Assembly (NCBI GenBank): GCA_026545765.1 | Contig: JAIFAC010000304.1 | Coordinates: 1 to 64,000 of the forward strand | DNA: 64,000 bases | Reading direction: 5' to 3' | Source: Plantago major | Taxonomy: Eukaryota; Streptophyta; Magnoliopsida; Lamiales; Plantaginaceae | In this document: positions 23,373 to 35,099 of the stretch, in pieces | How the letters are laid out: each line of letters begins with the position of its first letter | Numbering within the stretch: position 1 is the first letter of the stretch | Program-made: the position numbers and the translations under genes | Notes under the pieces: generated by a model | Told to the model about the DNA's origin: nothing | Seen by the model: only the letters and a program-made list of their open reading frames with translations | Databases searched by the model: none

Positions 23373-24955
23373 TGTTGGTCCAGATAACGGCAAAGTAAAA
23401 GACTAGAGGGGGGGGGGGGGAATAGTCTTTTTCAAACTTTTGTCGATAAACACAATTTCTCAGATATCTGTGAAGATATCTGATACTTATTTTCAGAGAG
23501 CGGAAGACTTTTTGTGATTAGTGCACGTGCTCAGCAAGATATGTGTAAATACTTAGCAAAGTAAATAAAGTAGGTAATAAATTGCAGAAAGTAAATTAAA
23601 AGTCTTTATAGTGGTATCTGAAGGTGGCGTAATCCTTCAACTAATCCACTTCGGCCTTTCTCAGACCTAGAATCCACTAGGACAGATAAATGAGTTCACC
23701 TTACAAATATCTTCTCTCGATTCCTAAATACACTAGGTTCCCAACCAAGTGTTCCCCCTGAGTTCTTCCCCGGCTTTCTCAACCAAGTACTTCCCATACT
23801 CAGAAACCTTTGAGCTATTCCTTAGTTTCCCAAACTAAGTACTTCCTATGCTCAGTAACCTTGGAGTTATTCCTTAGTTTCCCAAACTAAGTACTTCATG
23901 TACTCCACGCCGTTTAAGGTGTTGGTTAAGGTAGTTTGTCAGGATTTGATAGATTAATAACTTCTACAGTTATGTAATACTACCTTCTTGAAAAAGAGTC
24001 ACTTAACACACTTCACAATGTGTGGTGATATGTTCTTTACTGACCCAAGTCTATGATAAGTGTTCTAGAGAATGAATCTCAGATTTTTGATCTTTTGATT
24101 CAACTCCTTCACAGATAGCAATGCTTGTTAAGGATCAGGACACTTAGAACTTTCGTGCTACTTAGAATTCAAGAGCTTAGTCGCAACTGTAAGCTAGAGA
24201 TTAAGTAGGCTGAAGGCTTGTATGCTTGAATGAACAAGTTCGTAGATGTAAGTTCTTGGTGTGTAAGTTCTGTGTGTAAGTTCAAGGTGTATTTCAAGCA
24301 TTCTAAGTGTTGATATTTATAGTTGAAAATCATGCCGTCTGAATAGTATCGCTAGCTTAATGAAATTCAAACTATTGATATCTCAGAATAGTATTGCAAA
24401 AGACGCTGTCTCTTTCGTAGATTTCTTTGTTCGTATGTCTCGTCTGGCATTTATTGCATTGTACTATTTTTTGTCTTGTAGTTCCAACGAACTATGCGCT
24501 TCTCAAGCATTTCATGTCCTTCCGAGACTCACATCTTCGTGACAATTGTTGAAACATTGTTTCCCAAAACATAGTTTTATCCAGGTATCCGAGTATAGAT
24601 ATCTGTAAGCACTTTTCCTCGCTCGTAAACTTTGTGTTCTCGTGATATCTTTTGCAAAACTTGTTTATTCAAGATATCCGACATAGGTATCGATGACCTT
24701 TGTCTTCAAAGAATCTTGTGCGCCTTCAAAACTTCAAAATTTGTTGAACTCTCCGCTAGATGCCTTCTTGGTCTTCTTCAAAGATATAAAAATTACATTC
24801 AGAGACCTAACATCCTTTACAAGATTTGCTAGACTATCATACTTAGTGATTTTCCTCTTTTACAGTGTTTAAGTGAACCAAGAGTACTAACCACCTTTCT
24901 GAGCTAAGATAAGTCATTAGATTGCTGATCAAAATCTAAACAGATATTCCTAACA
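23373..24955 (-). repeat. 3' LTR of copia A
   Basis: Starts TGTTGGTCCAGATAACGG and ends ATTCCTAACA. An unusually long G-run lies at about 23406-23420. Units of about 46 bp with stem-loops lie at 23748-23905. Confidence 0.95.
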
Positions 24956-24970
24956 AATTTCCCCTTTTGA
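24956..24970 (-). promoter_or_regulatory. Polypurine tract of copia A
   Basis: Minus-strand TCAAAAGGGGAAATT lies directly before the 3' LTR, the expected primer for plus-strand synthesis. Confidence 0.85.
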
Positions 24971-26235
24971 TCACCAACGATGACTATCTGACCTATTACA
25001 AATCTGGATGAGGAAACGATCCACCACTTAATCAATTCATAAGATCTTTCAATTCTTTCAATTAAGTGCAGAAAGTAAACATCAACCAAATCACAAGGTG
25101 TGATCTTTGCTGACAAGTTATCTTTTTATAGATTGATATCTGAGAGTAGGTTCATCAGATATGTTACAAAGAAAGTTTACAGATAACTTTTACAATGATA
25201 GAACAATAAAGTACATTCAGCAAGATACAAAATACATAGTTAACTAGGACAACAGGAGTAACCAAGCTCCAAGTAGACATCCTAATAAACTAGTCTTCAA
25301 GTCTTCAAAACTTCAACTCTTCAATCAGCAGATCTATGGATCAATTTGTAAATTCCCTATCCCCAAACCTTTTGATATCATCTGAGTAGTCAAAGAGCAA
25401 AGTCCTGACTATCATCTTAGTGTTTCTGGCAAATCCACAAACTTCCTTGTAGGTTTTGGTGGGATTTTTCTTGGCAAACTGTTTGACCCACATATACTTT
25501 CCCCATTTCCAGGCATGCTCGATTCTGATATCTGATAGCTTGAATTATTCATATATGATCTTCAGATATCTGATGTCACCCCTGTATTGATCTTCAGTCA
25601 TGTAGAAGGACTCATAGGGTTCCACAGCAAGTCTTGCTCTTGTGCCTGTTCCAGTGATGTTGGGAATTCTGTGCACATCATCTGGCTTTCCATAAGGACA
25701 ATCATCAGAGAGGTCCTTTTTCATGGCTTCTATTCTGTTGATTACATCAAAATCCAACCAGGCTTTGATGTGGTTTGTATTAATCAAGACCGACTTGTCT
25801 TTTCTCCATGCCATGAGCTGTTTATCGATTGGTTCTGGAAATTTTTCATTTACCAGTAAGTGCTTGAGTTCCAGAATCCAGTAGCCATTCTTCTGATTAA
25901 TGCATCTGTAGACAGAGGAGTCATTGTTGGTCTTAACATACTCAATCTTGGCTTCTTCAGGCCTGAGTGGTAGTTGAAGTTTTCTTTGTTCAAACTGCTC
26001 CTCCTTGTCTTGAATTTTCCTCGGGGATTGCTTGAAGAACCACCCGGATTGACTTGGTATTTCAGAGTGTTTTAGCCGCCAAAGGCTTTGGCCTATGGGC
26101 TCGATAGGCTATCAACCTTTTTCTTTTCTCGTGAAGAGGAGCTTCATCTTCATCGCCTCTTCATCATCATCATCAAGATTAATTCTTGTGAAAGTTTTGC
26201 GCCTTCTTCATTGCTCGATTGATTTGATTCGCCTT

Positions 26236-26282
26236 CTTCTTCTTCTTCTTCTTCTTCTTCTTCTTCTTCTTCTTCTTCTTCG
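26236..26282. repeat. (CTT)n microsatellite
   Basis: About 15 CTT units on the plus strand, read as polyglutamate in the minus-strand extra gene. Confidence 0.95.
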
Positions 26283-28086
26283 GAAGACTCATCAATCCCT
26301 CTTACTTGTCTTCTCCTTGGAGCCTTGGTACTCCTTGAAGACTCATCAATCCCCCTTGTTGTCATTCATTTTTCAGGAAGTTGCTGAGTGGTGGCCACTA
26401 TCTGTAGAGCAGTCTGACTGGAGGAGGGCTCATTTATTCTGAGAGGTGGTTGTTCAGATTTTCTTTTGTTTCCTCTTCCTCTCTGAGCACCTTGAAATCC
26501 TTCCCCCTTAGTCATTATTGACTGACTAAGAATCACGAAGGATTCTGAAAGGTAGTCAAAGTTGCCCTGCAAATAGTTGTAAGCAGCAAGCAACTGTTCC
26601 ATATTAGCCTTGAGCTCCTGATTTTATTTGATAAGACCTGTTTTCTTATCAGTGAGCTCTACCAGTAGGCCTTGAATAGCATCTGCTTTTCTAGCAGCAT
26701 AGCTAGCCTTTTCAAAGGCTTTTGCAGCCAAGTTTTGGTCATCATCCCTAACCATGCCTAGGTCTTTTTGAGCAACGCATGACCGGGTTGTTCTCGAGTG
26801 ATGAGCTCAAGGAATGTCTTCATTTCGCAGGACCGATGTAATGGCGCTTTATCTTGAGAAGACAACTCCTTTTAATTTAGCCAAGATTTGATATCGGTTC
26901 AAGTATTCATCGAGTCGACATTCGTAGCTTGCTAAATATTTCAGAGCAATCACTTCATTTTCAAATGAGAAACCGCTATGTTCATTATGTGTTCTCGCCA
27001 ATGCCTTGTCTTCTTCATCATCCGAGTCATCACCCAAAGGATCTTCATCCTCTTCGACATTTTCATCAATGTTTCCTAGTCCAAAGAACCATCTCGTAGA
27101 TGGGCTTCTTTCCTTTCAAAGGAGGAGGATGGTACATCTTTTGGTAATGCAAACTTTAGCATCATGCTTGTCTCTAGATACTAGCTCAAGATTCAATTTC
27201 TCAAAGAATTCTCGAATAAAGAAGTCGAGTTCTTTCATTTCAGCATAAGCTTCCATTTCCTTGATTGTTTTATCTTCAATCTTTTGGAGCTTTGCTTTAG
27301 ATTCAGCTATCTTCTCTTCCAGTTGATGATTTAGCTGTTGTTCTTCCTCCAACAGTTGTTTGAGTTGAGAAACTCTGGCTTGTGCATCCAATATTTTCTA
27401 AGTGTTGTTCTCAGATGCTCAACTACTTGTTCAGTAGTGTCCATTTGTTGGGGAGATGGATGGGTGGATTTCTGAGGAGATGGAGGAGGGGATTTTTGTG
27501 ATGTCCTCTCAGTGTGCTTTTCAGAAACTGAGGTATTATTACCTTGTGCAATCCCTCCTGTCCCTGGTGTAAGGGCATCATCATCCTCATCCTTGTGATG
27601 GTCAGAAGGAGGTTCTTCATAGTCATTCTCATCAGTCACCTTCTCTTCTTCATCTTCAGAGACCAGATTGATCACTTCTGGAATAGTGACCATTTGCCCA
27701 TTAACTTCCTCTTGCTCAGAGGGTATGAATTGTAGAGTTTGGGGCAAAGTAGGCTTGAATGTCATCTGCATTCTGGTCTAACCATCTGCCTTTTCAAAGG
27801 TTTCAATAAGCTTGTGTGCTACTTCCTTTTTGAAGTTCTTATTCATCAACGTGGCAAATGCATATTGCTCAGTTGGAAACATTGCATGCACATAATTCTC
27901 CAAGTCAAATGCTCTTGCTCTTCTGGTAGGGTGATCTATGACCCTTGTGATTTCAAACAGATCAGAGCATCTGAGTTTCTGCCATTTCTTGAAACATTTT
28001 AGATGTTTTGGCAGAGTATGAGCCTTGAAGAATGGAAGTAGGTCCTTGTTTAAATCTTCAGGAACCACTAAGGCACTAGCTTGAGC

Positions 28087-28601
28087 CTGAAAGAGATAGT
28101 TTTGAGTTAGTTTCAAAACTTTTAGTAGATATCTGGGTTTTCGAGTAGTCAAGTATCTGTGTCACCTGTGCAACAGCAATAGGCTCAGAAGGTTGGACTA
28201 TTGAGTTTCAGGAGCCTCAGATATCTTGGTGTGAGGAGGAGACTTGGAAGTCTGATTCTCAGCATCCTCTCTTTCTTTTTGAACCTGAGATTAAAAAAAA
28301 CAACATAACACTTAGAAATTTGTCAGGAGAGAAACACTTAGACAACTTGATATCTTAGATGTCAATTACCTCCACAGTAGGAGGCTCAGATACTTGTCTC
28401 TCAGAAACTTGTACAGTTTCTGGTATTCTCTCTAGTGATGAAGGTTTGGTGGCCTCATCAATTTCCATTGGTTGAGGGGATTGAGTGGGCAATTCCCCAG
28501 CAACTTCTACTTCTGTTTGAGCCTATGAGTAGAAAATGTTGAGTATTTAGAAAAATGATCAGAGTATTATTATGAAGAATATAGATATATGAGATATATA
28601 C
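28087..28601 (-). repeat. Repeated exon-like modules with GT...AG intervals (copia A)
   Basis: Three intervals of 79, 85 and 79 bp (28523-28601, 28285-28369, 28087-28165) start GT and end AG on the minus strand. Each is AT-rich, with a T-rich run before the AG. The stretches between them are related: each begins with GCTCAA/GTTCAA-type sequence and ends in a phrase like SEPP.VE. The same arrangement recurs in copia B at 54.7-55.6 kb. Confidence 0.7.
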
Positions 28602-30740
28602 CTTCTCAATAGAAGGCTCAGATACTTGTTCCTCAGAGACTTTGTGAGTCTCTGGTTGATTCTCTGACGAGCTAGGCATCTCAAATTTCATCATTTTTTC
28701 TTCTCATTGAGCCTTTGAGATGTGCTCCTTAAGTGGTGAGGCTATGGAAGCCTCCTTCTCAAATTCTGAGGCAAGCTTTCCAGCTTCCTCTTGTTCTTGT
28801 GTTTCTAATTCAGCTTCTTAATATGTTTGAAGTTTTAGGTACTTCAGACCTTTCCTGAGTGATTAACTCAGTTGCCTCCCCTGTTTGATCATTCTGAGTA
28901 AGTGTCTCAGTTTGATCCCTCTCTGGGAGTTGGGGAACCTGCTCATTTGCAGGATTTTCTTCAGCATATTGCATTGCTGGTATGTCGAAATGGAGTTCAT
29001 TGACCATTCCATCAACCACTTGTGGTTGTTGTGGTTGTCTAGAAACAGAAGTTTGAGCATTTGAGAGCTCTTCCAGATTTTTAAGTGTGGTGTTGACATC
29101 AGCGTCTACCAACACTAGGTCACCACTCATCAGGGCCTCTTGAAGTTGTTTATACGTGACTTTCCCTGATGGTGTGTTGGCACCAACAACCTTTGCTATA
29201 GGTGCTTGCTTAGCAACCTTTGAGCTAGTTGCTTTCTCAAGAACCTCGACCTTTCGTCCTCTTTCCCTTGGCCTTGGTTACTTTTTCAGTAACTTTGGGG
29301 GCTTGGATCTTCTCCTCCTTGTCCGATTTATCATCGAAATCTGGAACGGAGTTATCAACAATCCCTGCTGCTTCTGCAGAAAGAGTTTGAAGTTTCTCAA
29401 TGCTTTTATCAACATTGATAAGTTCATCTGCAAGGCACTCGGCAGCATTTATGAGTTCATCTGCATTGATGGGTTCATCAGCAGTGGCGGCAGGTATCTG
29501 AGAGTCGACATCCATAGAGGGTATGCCTTCTGATTTGGCAGCAGACTTCTTTTGTGAAGTTCTGGGCTTCTTGGTCGCAATGGAACTTTCAAATACCTCA
29601 CCGGTCTTTCGTTTCTTGGAACCTTTCTGAGATGCAGTAACCTTTTTCATCATGTTTGTATACTCGTATTTGTAGAGCAGGTTACTGTTGGCAATGTCTG
29701 CCATCTCTCTGAGCTCAATGCCAAGGCACTCCAGTAAGTAGCAAATCTTCAATCCATAGCTTCGTGGCTTTCGCTCAAGAAGGCCCTTAACGATTTTAGG
29801 CTCAAAGCCTTGTATCTTCTTCAAAAGTTTCATGAAGGCGTACTTCCCCCAATTAAAAGGGTTTTCCAGCCTTTTGTCTTGTTGATTCAACAAGAACATC
29901 ATCATCCAGCGTTCTTGGCTTATCTGGTCAGCAACTCCTTGTAGACCATCAAAGCATCTGTGAAGGACACATGCCAACACATCCCAGTGGACCAACAGAT
30001 GTCTGATCCTCATGTCAACAAGCTTAAAGTCGATGGGTGTGTCTGGCTTTTCAAGATCACACACATCACTGTATAGTTGCTTCACACCTTCAGGAGATCT
30101 TCATCCTTGGTGTCAATTTCAAAATCCTTTCCAAGATTTTGAAGTTCAAACAGCTCACAGAAAGCTGTTTCATCCAACATGATTTCTTGTCCTTGGACTT
30201 TAGTCTTGATAGACACTATCTCAGTGCCTTCAAAGACTTTGGAGATAATCGTGGAGTTATTGTAAATCATAGGACATCCAAAGGAAGAAACTCCACCGAA
30301 GAGAAGATAGACAACTTTGATTTGTGCCTTTTCAAGCATATCAAGTACTAGCTTCGTCACCGTTTTCTATCAGCCTACCAGTATTCCTCAATCATGGCAC
30401 CACCCCAAATCATCCTGTGATTTGAAGTCCAATGATCAGGATTGAACTCTCCAATCAACCGATTATTTCTTATAACCAAGATCGGTGCTTGCTTTTCAAA
30501 GCATCGTATGTAGTAGCTTGGGATTTCTGAGTAGAAGCACGTTTCGGAGCCATCTCTTTAAATAGTGAAGTTTTTGAAAAACAGGAAGAGATTAAGGTAG
30601 GAGATTAGTGATTCTTTGCAGAAAAACTAAGAGGGAATCAGTATTTGCAGAGAAAATTGCAGAGACATTTGAGAGAATTTTGCAGTTTTTGTGTAAGAGC
30701 AAATGTAGGATTAGGCGAAAGTGATTTCTTTTGCCAAAAT

Positions 30741-30753
30741 CATATATATATAG
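30741..30753 (-). promoter_or_regulatory. TATA-like box upstream of the extra gene (copia A)
   Basis: CTATATATATATG on the minus strand, about 190 bp before the MAPKR start. The following ATTTTGGCAAAAGAAATCAC stretch is shared with copia B, which has a TATATATATAG at the same place. Confidence 0.5.
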
Positions 30754-31189
30754 CAGTGTAATTCCAATGCATAAAAATACAAAATTAATTTTGTGCATTT
30801 GTATCTCGTAATGCAGCAATATGCGGTAAAATTCGGTTTGCATTTAATGCTTAGTTGGCCTCGTCTGTGTTTTTACGGTCCACTATTTTACAGAGAATTA
30901 ATCTCGGCCTTTAAAATGGAATGCCCATTTCATCAATGGTTGGGATTGCTTTTTCATCAATGATCACAATCAACCCATGTGATTGTGCCCAATTAATGAA
31001 TTTTGGCGATTAGCTATCTGAATCACATTTCTTCTGTGTGACTAAGGGACAATTTTTGTATCTGAGTTTATCTCACACTCAGTATTTGTTCATGTTTTAC
31101 ACAAAAATAGGAATAACACAAATTTCAAGAGAGTAGTTCACTGCAAATAGTTGTACTATTCTCTTTTGTGTTCCCCCTCACTGAGTGAA

Positions 31190-31505
31190 CTAGATATCTG
31201 AGTACCTGCCTCAGAAATCTTCAAATAGCCATTTTACCCTTTAACTTTTGATATCTGAGTACCCGTCTCAGATACTTGTTTGCTAAGTGTTTCACGTTTT
31301 GCCTTTGATATTCTGAATTCCTGTTCCAGATATCTTATCTATCCTTTTTCCCTACTTAATCATACTGAGTTCCTGTCTCACTCACATTCTTAGCTTCTTT
31401 TAGTATATGAGTTCCCGTCTGAGATACCCCTTTGTTTGAATATCTAGATGCCTGATCCAGATATCTTTCTCCTTTCTGAATCCTCATCTCAGAGATTAGA
31501 ACTTT
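31190..31505 (-). repeat. Stem-loop array between pol and the extra gene (copia A)
   Basis: About seven units spaced 35-65 bp apart. Each has an inverted repeat around a 7-nt loop of the form ACGGGNA or ACAGGNA. Example near 31252-31276: TATCTGAG-ACGGGTA-CTCAGATA. Others have stems such as TCTGGA/TTCAGA or TGAG/CTCA around similar loops. One or two units are imperfect. The related array in copia B is at 52055-52200. Confidence 0.75.
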
Positions 31506-31559
31506 TAAGTTCCTTTGGTAACTCCATTAACCCAAGACTATGTCTCTAGGTTAAGAACC

Positions 31560-31990
31560 TGCTTTCTTGCAAAGGCTTTGTAAAGATATCTGCAAGTTGG
31601 TCTTCAGTACCAATCTTGAGTATCTCTATATTGCCTTTTTTAACATGATCTCTAATGAAGTGTTGTCTAACATCAATGTGCTTTCTTCTTGCATGAAACT
31701 TAGGATTCGAAGTGGCAATAGACTTGTGTTGTCACGTAAAATCGGAGTTTTCTTCATCGACCTCATAGTCTCGAGTTGTTGTTATATCCACAATATCTGG
31801 AAGCACAACACCCAAACAGTAAATATATTCAGCCTCCGTGGTAGATGTGGCAATTGAGTTTTGTTTCTTCAACCATGATATTAACTGCACCAAGAAATCG
31901 ACAAGTTCCTCGAGGTGCTTTTTCTATCAAGCAATGATCCAAAGATAGTCAAGATCGTAATAGCGTATCAAACTCAATCCACTGTCTTTT
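31560..31990 (-). pseudogene. Copia A RNase H
   Basis: Minus-strand reading includes STTEAEYI, and further on language for a copia RNase H C-terminus ending near LGLMELP. It lies directly after RT and before the stem-loop array. Broken. Confidence 0.75.
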
Positions 31991-32039
31991 AGATACCACA
32001 ATTCAACTTCTACAGTACCCTTTACATACCTTAATATTT

Positions 32040-33110
32040 TCATAGCAATGTTATAGTGTGATTGCATTGGATTTGTCTGAAATCTAGCACACACTCCCAT
32101 TGCATATTGAAAATATCAGGTCTACTTGTAGTGAAGTACAGTAGAGACCCAATCAAATTTTTATACTTGTGTTCTTCAATACTCTTGTCAGATTCAGTAT
32201 AGGTCATTTTGGTTCCAATGCTCATAGGTATCTTAGCATTCTTTTCAGAAGGCTTTAGATTAAACTTGTTGAGCATGTCCTTTGCATACTTTGTTTGACT
32301 AATGAATATTCCATCATTGAGTTGCTTGACTTGCAGCCCTAGGAAATAATTCAATTCTCCCATCATGCTCATTTCAAATTTACTTTTCATGAGCTCAGCA
32401 AAGTCTTCACAAAGTTGCTTGTCTTTAGATCCAAATATAATGTCAACAACATATACTTGAACTAAAAGTAGTTTCCCATTATGGTTCAATGTAAAGAGTG
32501 TTTTATCAACATCTCCTTTCTTGAAGCCACTTTCTAGTAGGTATCTGGCCAATGTATCATACCATGCTCTTGGAGCTTGTTTCAGCCCATACAGAGCTTT
32601 CTGAAGCTTATAGACCATCCTACTTTCTGAGGAAACTTCAAAGCCTGGTGGTTGCTCAACATAGACTTCCTCAGCAAGTTCACCATTTAGGAATGCACTC
32701 TTGACATCCATTTGATAAACTGTGAAGTCATTATGAGCTGCAAAGGTTAGAAAGAGTCTTATTGCATCCAATCTTCTTGCAACTGGTGCATATGACTCAT
32801 CAAAATCTAAGCCTTCAGTCTGGGTGAATCCCTTGGCAACCAACCTTGCTTTGTTTCTGGTTATTTCACCAGACTCATTCATTTTATTTCTGAAAACTCA
32901 CTTGGTTCCAATTACAGATATTCCGTCAACAAATGGAACCAGTTTCCAGACTTTGTTTCTCTCAAATTGATCCAACTCTTCTTGCATTGCAGAGATCCAA
33001 TCTTGATCCTTCAGTGCTTCTTCTATAGTTTTAGGTTCAATATTTGAGATGAAACATCCATAAAGAGAGTCAGCAATTGCTCTCCTAGTTCTAACTCCTC
33101 GTCTAAAGGA
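32040..33110 (-). pseudogene. Copia A reverse transcriptase
   Basis: [73 protein letters not shown] and [17 protein letters not shown] are standard Ty1/copia RT phrases in the right order. The enzyme copies element RNA to DNA in the cytoplasmic particle. Mostly readable; a small number of breaks. Confidence 0.92.
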
Positions 33111-33145
33111 TCGATCATATCCTCAAGGTGATGATTTCATCCATT

Positions 33146-34210
33146 TCATAATGGGTTTTGAATTAGTAGGATCAATATCATTTTGATCCTAATGTGAATC
33201 AATATGATCTTGATAGGATTCTTGCAAGATCTCGAGATATCTGACACATGGGAGATGCCATGGATATCTGACACTTTTTCAGTGTTAGAGATATCTGGAA
33301 TTTGATTTTCAGCAATCTCATTCTCAAAAACCTCTTCATGATGAAGGTTCTCAATAACCTGTTCCATTTCTGGAATTCTCATAGGAAATTCTTCATCATG
33401 TCTTAGAGTCTTCTGGTTGTTACTAAGCAATGGTTGATGTTCATCATCAGATTCATCCTCTAAGTGAATGATAGAATTGTTTCCTTTTGAGGATTCTTCT
33501 TCAGAATCTTCAATCATCAGTTCTTTGAACCTATCTGAGAGTTCTTCATTCAAGGGTACTTTCTTGTTTCCTTCGTAGAAGACTACATGAACAGATTCTT
33601 CAATCTTTTGCGTTCTTTTGTTGTAGATTCTATAGGCTTTTCTATTCAGAGAATAACCAAGAAATACTCCTTCATCTACTTTTGGTTGAAATGTTCTCAA
33701 GTTTTCTTTTCCATTGTTAAGAACAAAACATCTGCAACCAAACACCCTTAGATGTTTGATACTAGGGGGTCTACCAATCAAAATCTCATAAGGAGTTTTG
33801 ACATGGTGTTTGTTAATCAAACATCTAATTTGAGTATAGCAGGCTGTGTTAACAGCTTCAACCCAATAGATTTCACTTATTTCAGTGTCAGCAAGTATTA
33901 TTCTTGCTGCTTCTTTTAGGGTCCTATTCTTCCTTTCAGCAACACCATTTTGTTGTGGTGTCCTTACGGAAGATAGTTGGTGTTGTATACCTTTGCAGGT
34001 ACAAAACTCTTTTATGTACTGGTTCACAAACTCAGTACCATGGTCTGTTCTGATTACAGATACCTTTTCATTTTTCATGACTTCAAGCTTATTCTGCAAG
34101 TTGGGTATTTCAACCCTTGCATCATATTTTTGTTTTAGAAATACAACCCAAGTGAATCTTGAGTAATCATCAACAATAACTGCATTCATACTTCTTTCCT
34201 CGATAGTCAA
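33146..34210 (-). pseudogene. Copia A integrase core and C-terminal region
   Basis: VDDYSRFTWVVFLKQK, IRTDHGTEFVNQ, SSVRTPQQNGVAERKNRTL and the GRPPSIKHLRVFGCRCFV region are the copia integrase core and its follow-on domain. An acidic linker leads to RT. The frame is long and near complete, though the gene as a whole is broken. Confidence 0.93.
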
Positions 34211-34880
34211 GTTATAGAGGATTCAAAGAGATCCATATGAAACATTTGCAGTGGCCTTTCACTGAAGTGTCTAGTTTTAGACTTGAAAGATGTTTTAGAT
34301 TGTTTTCCCATTTGGCAAGCTGAGCATATACCATCTTTTCTATATACTATTTTAGGTAAACCAACCACCAATTCTTTCTTGGCTAGCTTGTTCAGAGTTT
34401 TAAAATTCAAGTGACTCATTCTATTATGCCATAGCCAGTTTTCTTCAGTGTGGCCCGATTGACTCACCATGAGACATTCTTCAGTTGTGGCAGATGCCCA
34501 GTCAGCAACATAAAGATTTCTTTTTCGCCTAGCAACCAAGACTGTCTGCTTTGACTCATTGTCAATTACTTTGCATAGTTTTGACTTGATCTTGACAGTG
34601 TACCCTTGTCTACTAACTGACTCATGCTTAGGAGATTATATTTCAATCCCTTTACATGTAGTATTTCAGAGATTGTAAGGGCTCCAAACTTCACATTGCC
34701 AAATCCTGTGGTTGGATTTTCATCTCCTCCAACAAATCTAATAATTGGTCCATCATTGCATTTTCTGTAGTTAATCAGATTTGCTTTGTCTCCTTTCATG
34801 TGCTTCCCACATCTGCTATCAAAATGCCACTTTGGATTAGTCTTAGAGTGTTCTGCACAAAAACAGGAAACAGGAGATTA
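34207..34880 (-). pseudogene. Copia A protease and pre-integrase domain
   Basis: CGKHMKGDK, FGNVKFG and ILHVKGLKYNLLSMSQL are the protease-proximal phrases. WLWHNRMSHLNFKTLNKLAK and CSACQMGKQSKTSF are the GAG_pre-integrase zinc region (H..H..C..C) before the integrase core. Broken. Confidence 0.85.
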
Positions 34881-35099
34881 GATTCTCATACCAACAATGG
34901 AACCATCTGGACTAAAGAATCTTCCTGTAGGAATCCATTTATGAATGAATTTCTTAGGGACATTCTTTTGTCTAACAGAAACATAAGGAGGAATTCTAGG
35001 TAAATGATTAGTATCATTGTTATTAAGAATTATTTTCTTCCCTAGTGTGTTCCTTGGTGCTCCTTGTGGTGCTTTCAGATACCTGTCAGGTTGCTGAGT

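Larger units (their letters stand above)
25545..30553 (-). pseudogene. Extra gene of copia A, downstream of pol
   Basis: I do not recognise this protein. It begins MAPKRASTQKS at 30553. An N-terminal folded region (about 29.6-30.5 kb) includes VLDMLEKAQIKV, WDVLACVLHRCFDGLQ and GLKICYLLECLGIELRE. A lysine-rich stretch and a low-complexity ADELIN..ADE region follow. Then come repeated modules ending in SEP-x-(I/V)E, separated by short GT...AG intervals (28087-28165, 28285-28369, 28523-28601). Next are an LPKHLKCFKKWQKL region, an acidic linker, a coiled coil (27.1-27.4 kb), a polyglutamate stretch and a C-terminal region with DCPYGKPDDVH and YESFYMTEDQYRGD. A homologous gene occupies the same place in copia B. 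The position matches Sirevirus env-like ORFs, but I see no signal peptide or membrane span. The copy looks broken. Confidence 0.7.

Noticed and set aside
26150-26442. Leucine-rich plus-strand frame that resembles a membrane segment
   Set aside because: It is the CTT microsatellite read on the wrong strand; the minus strand reads polyglutamate in frame with the extra copia gene.
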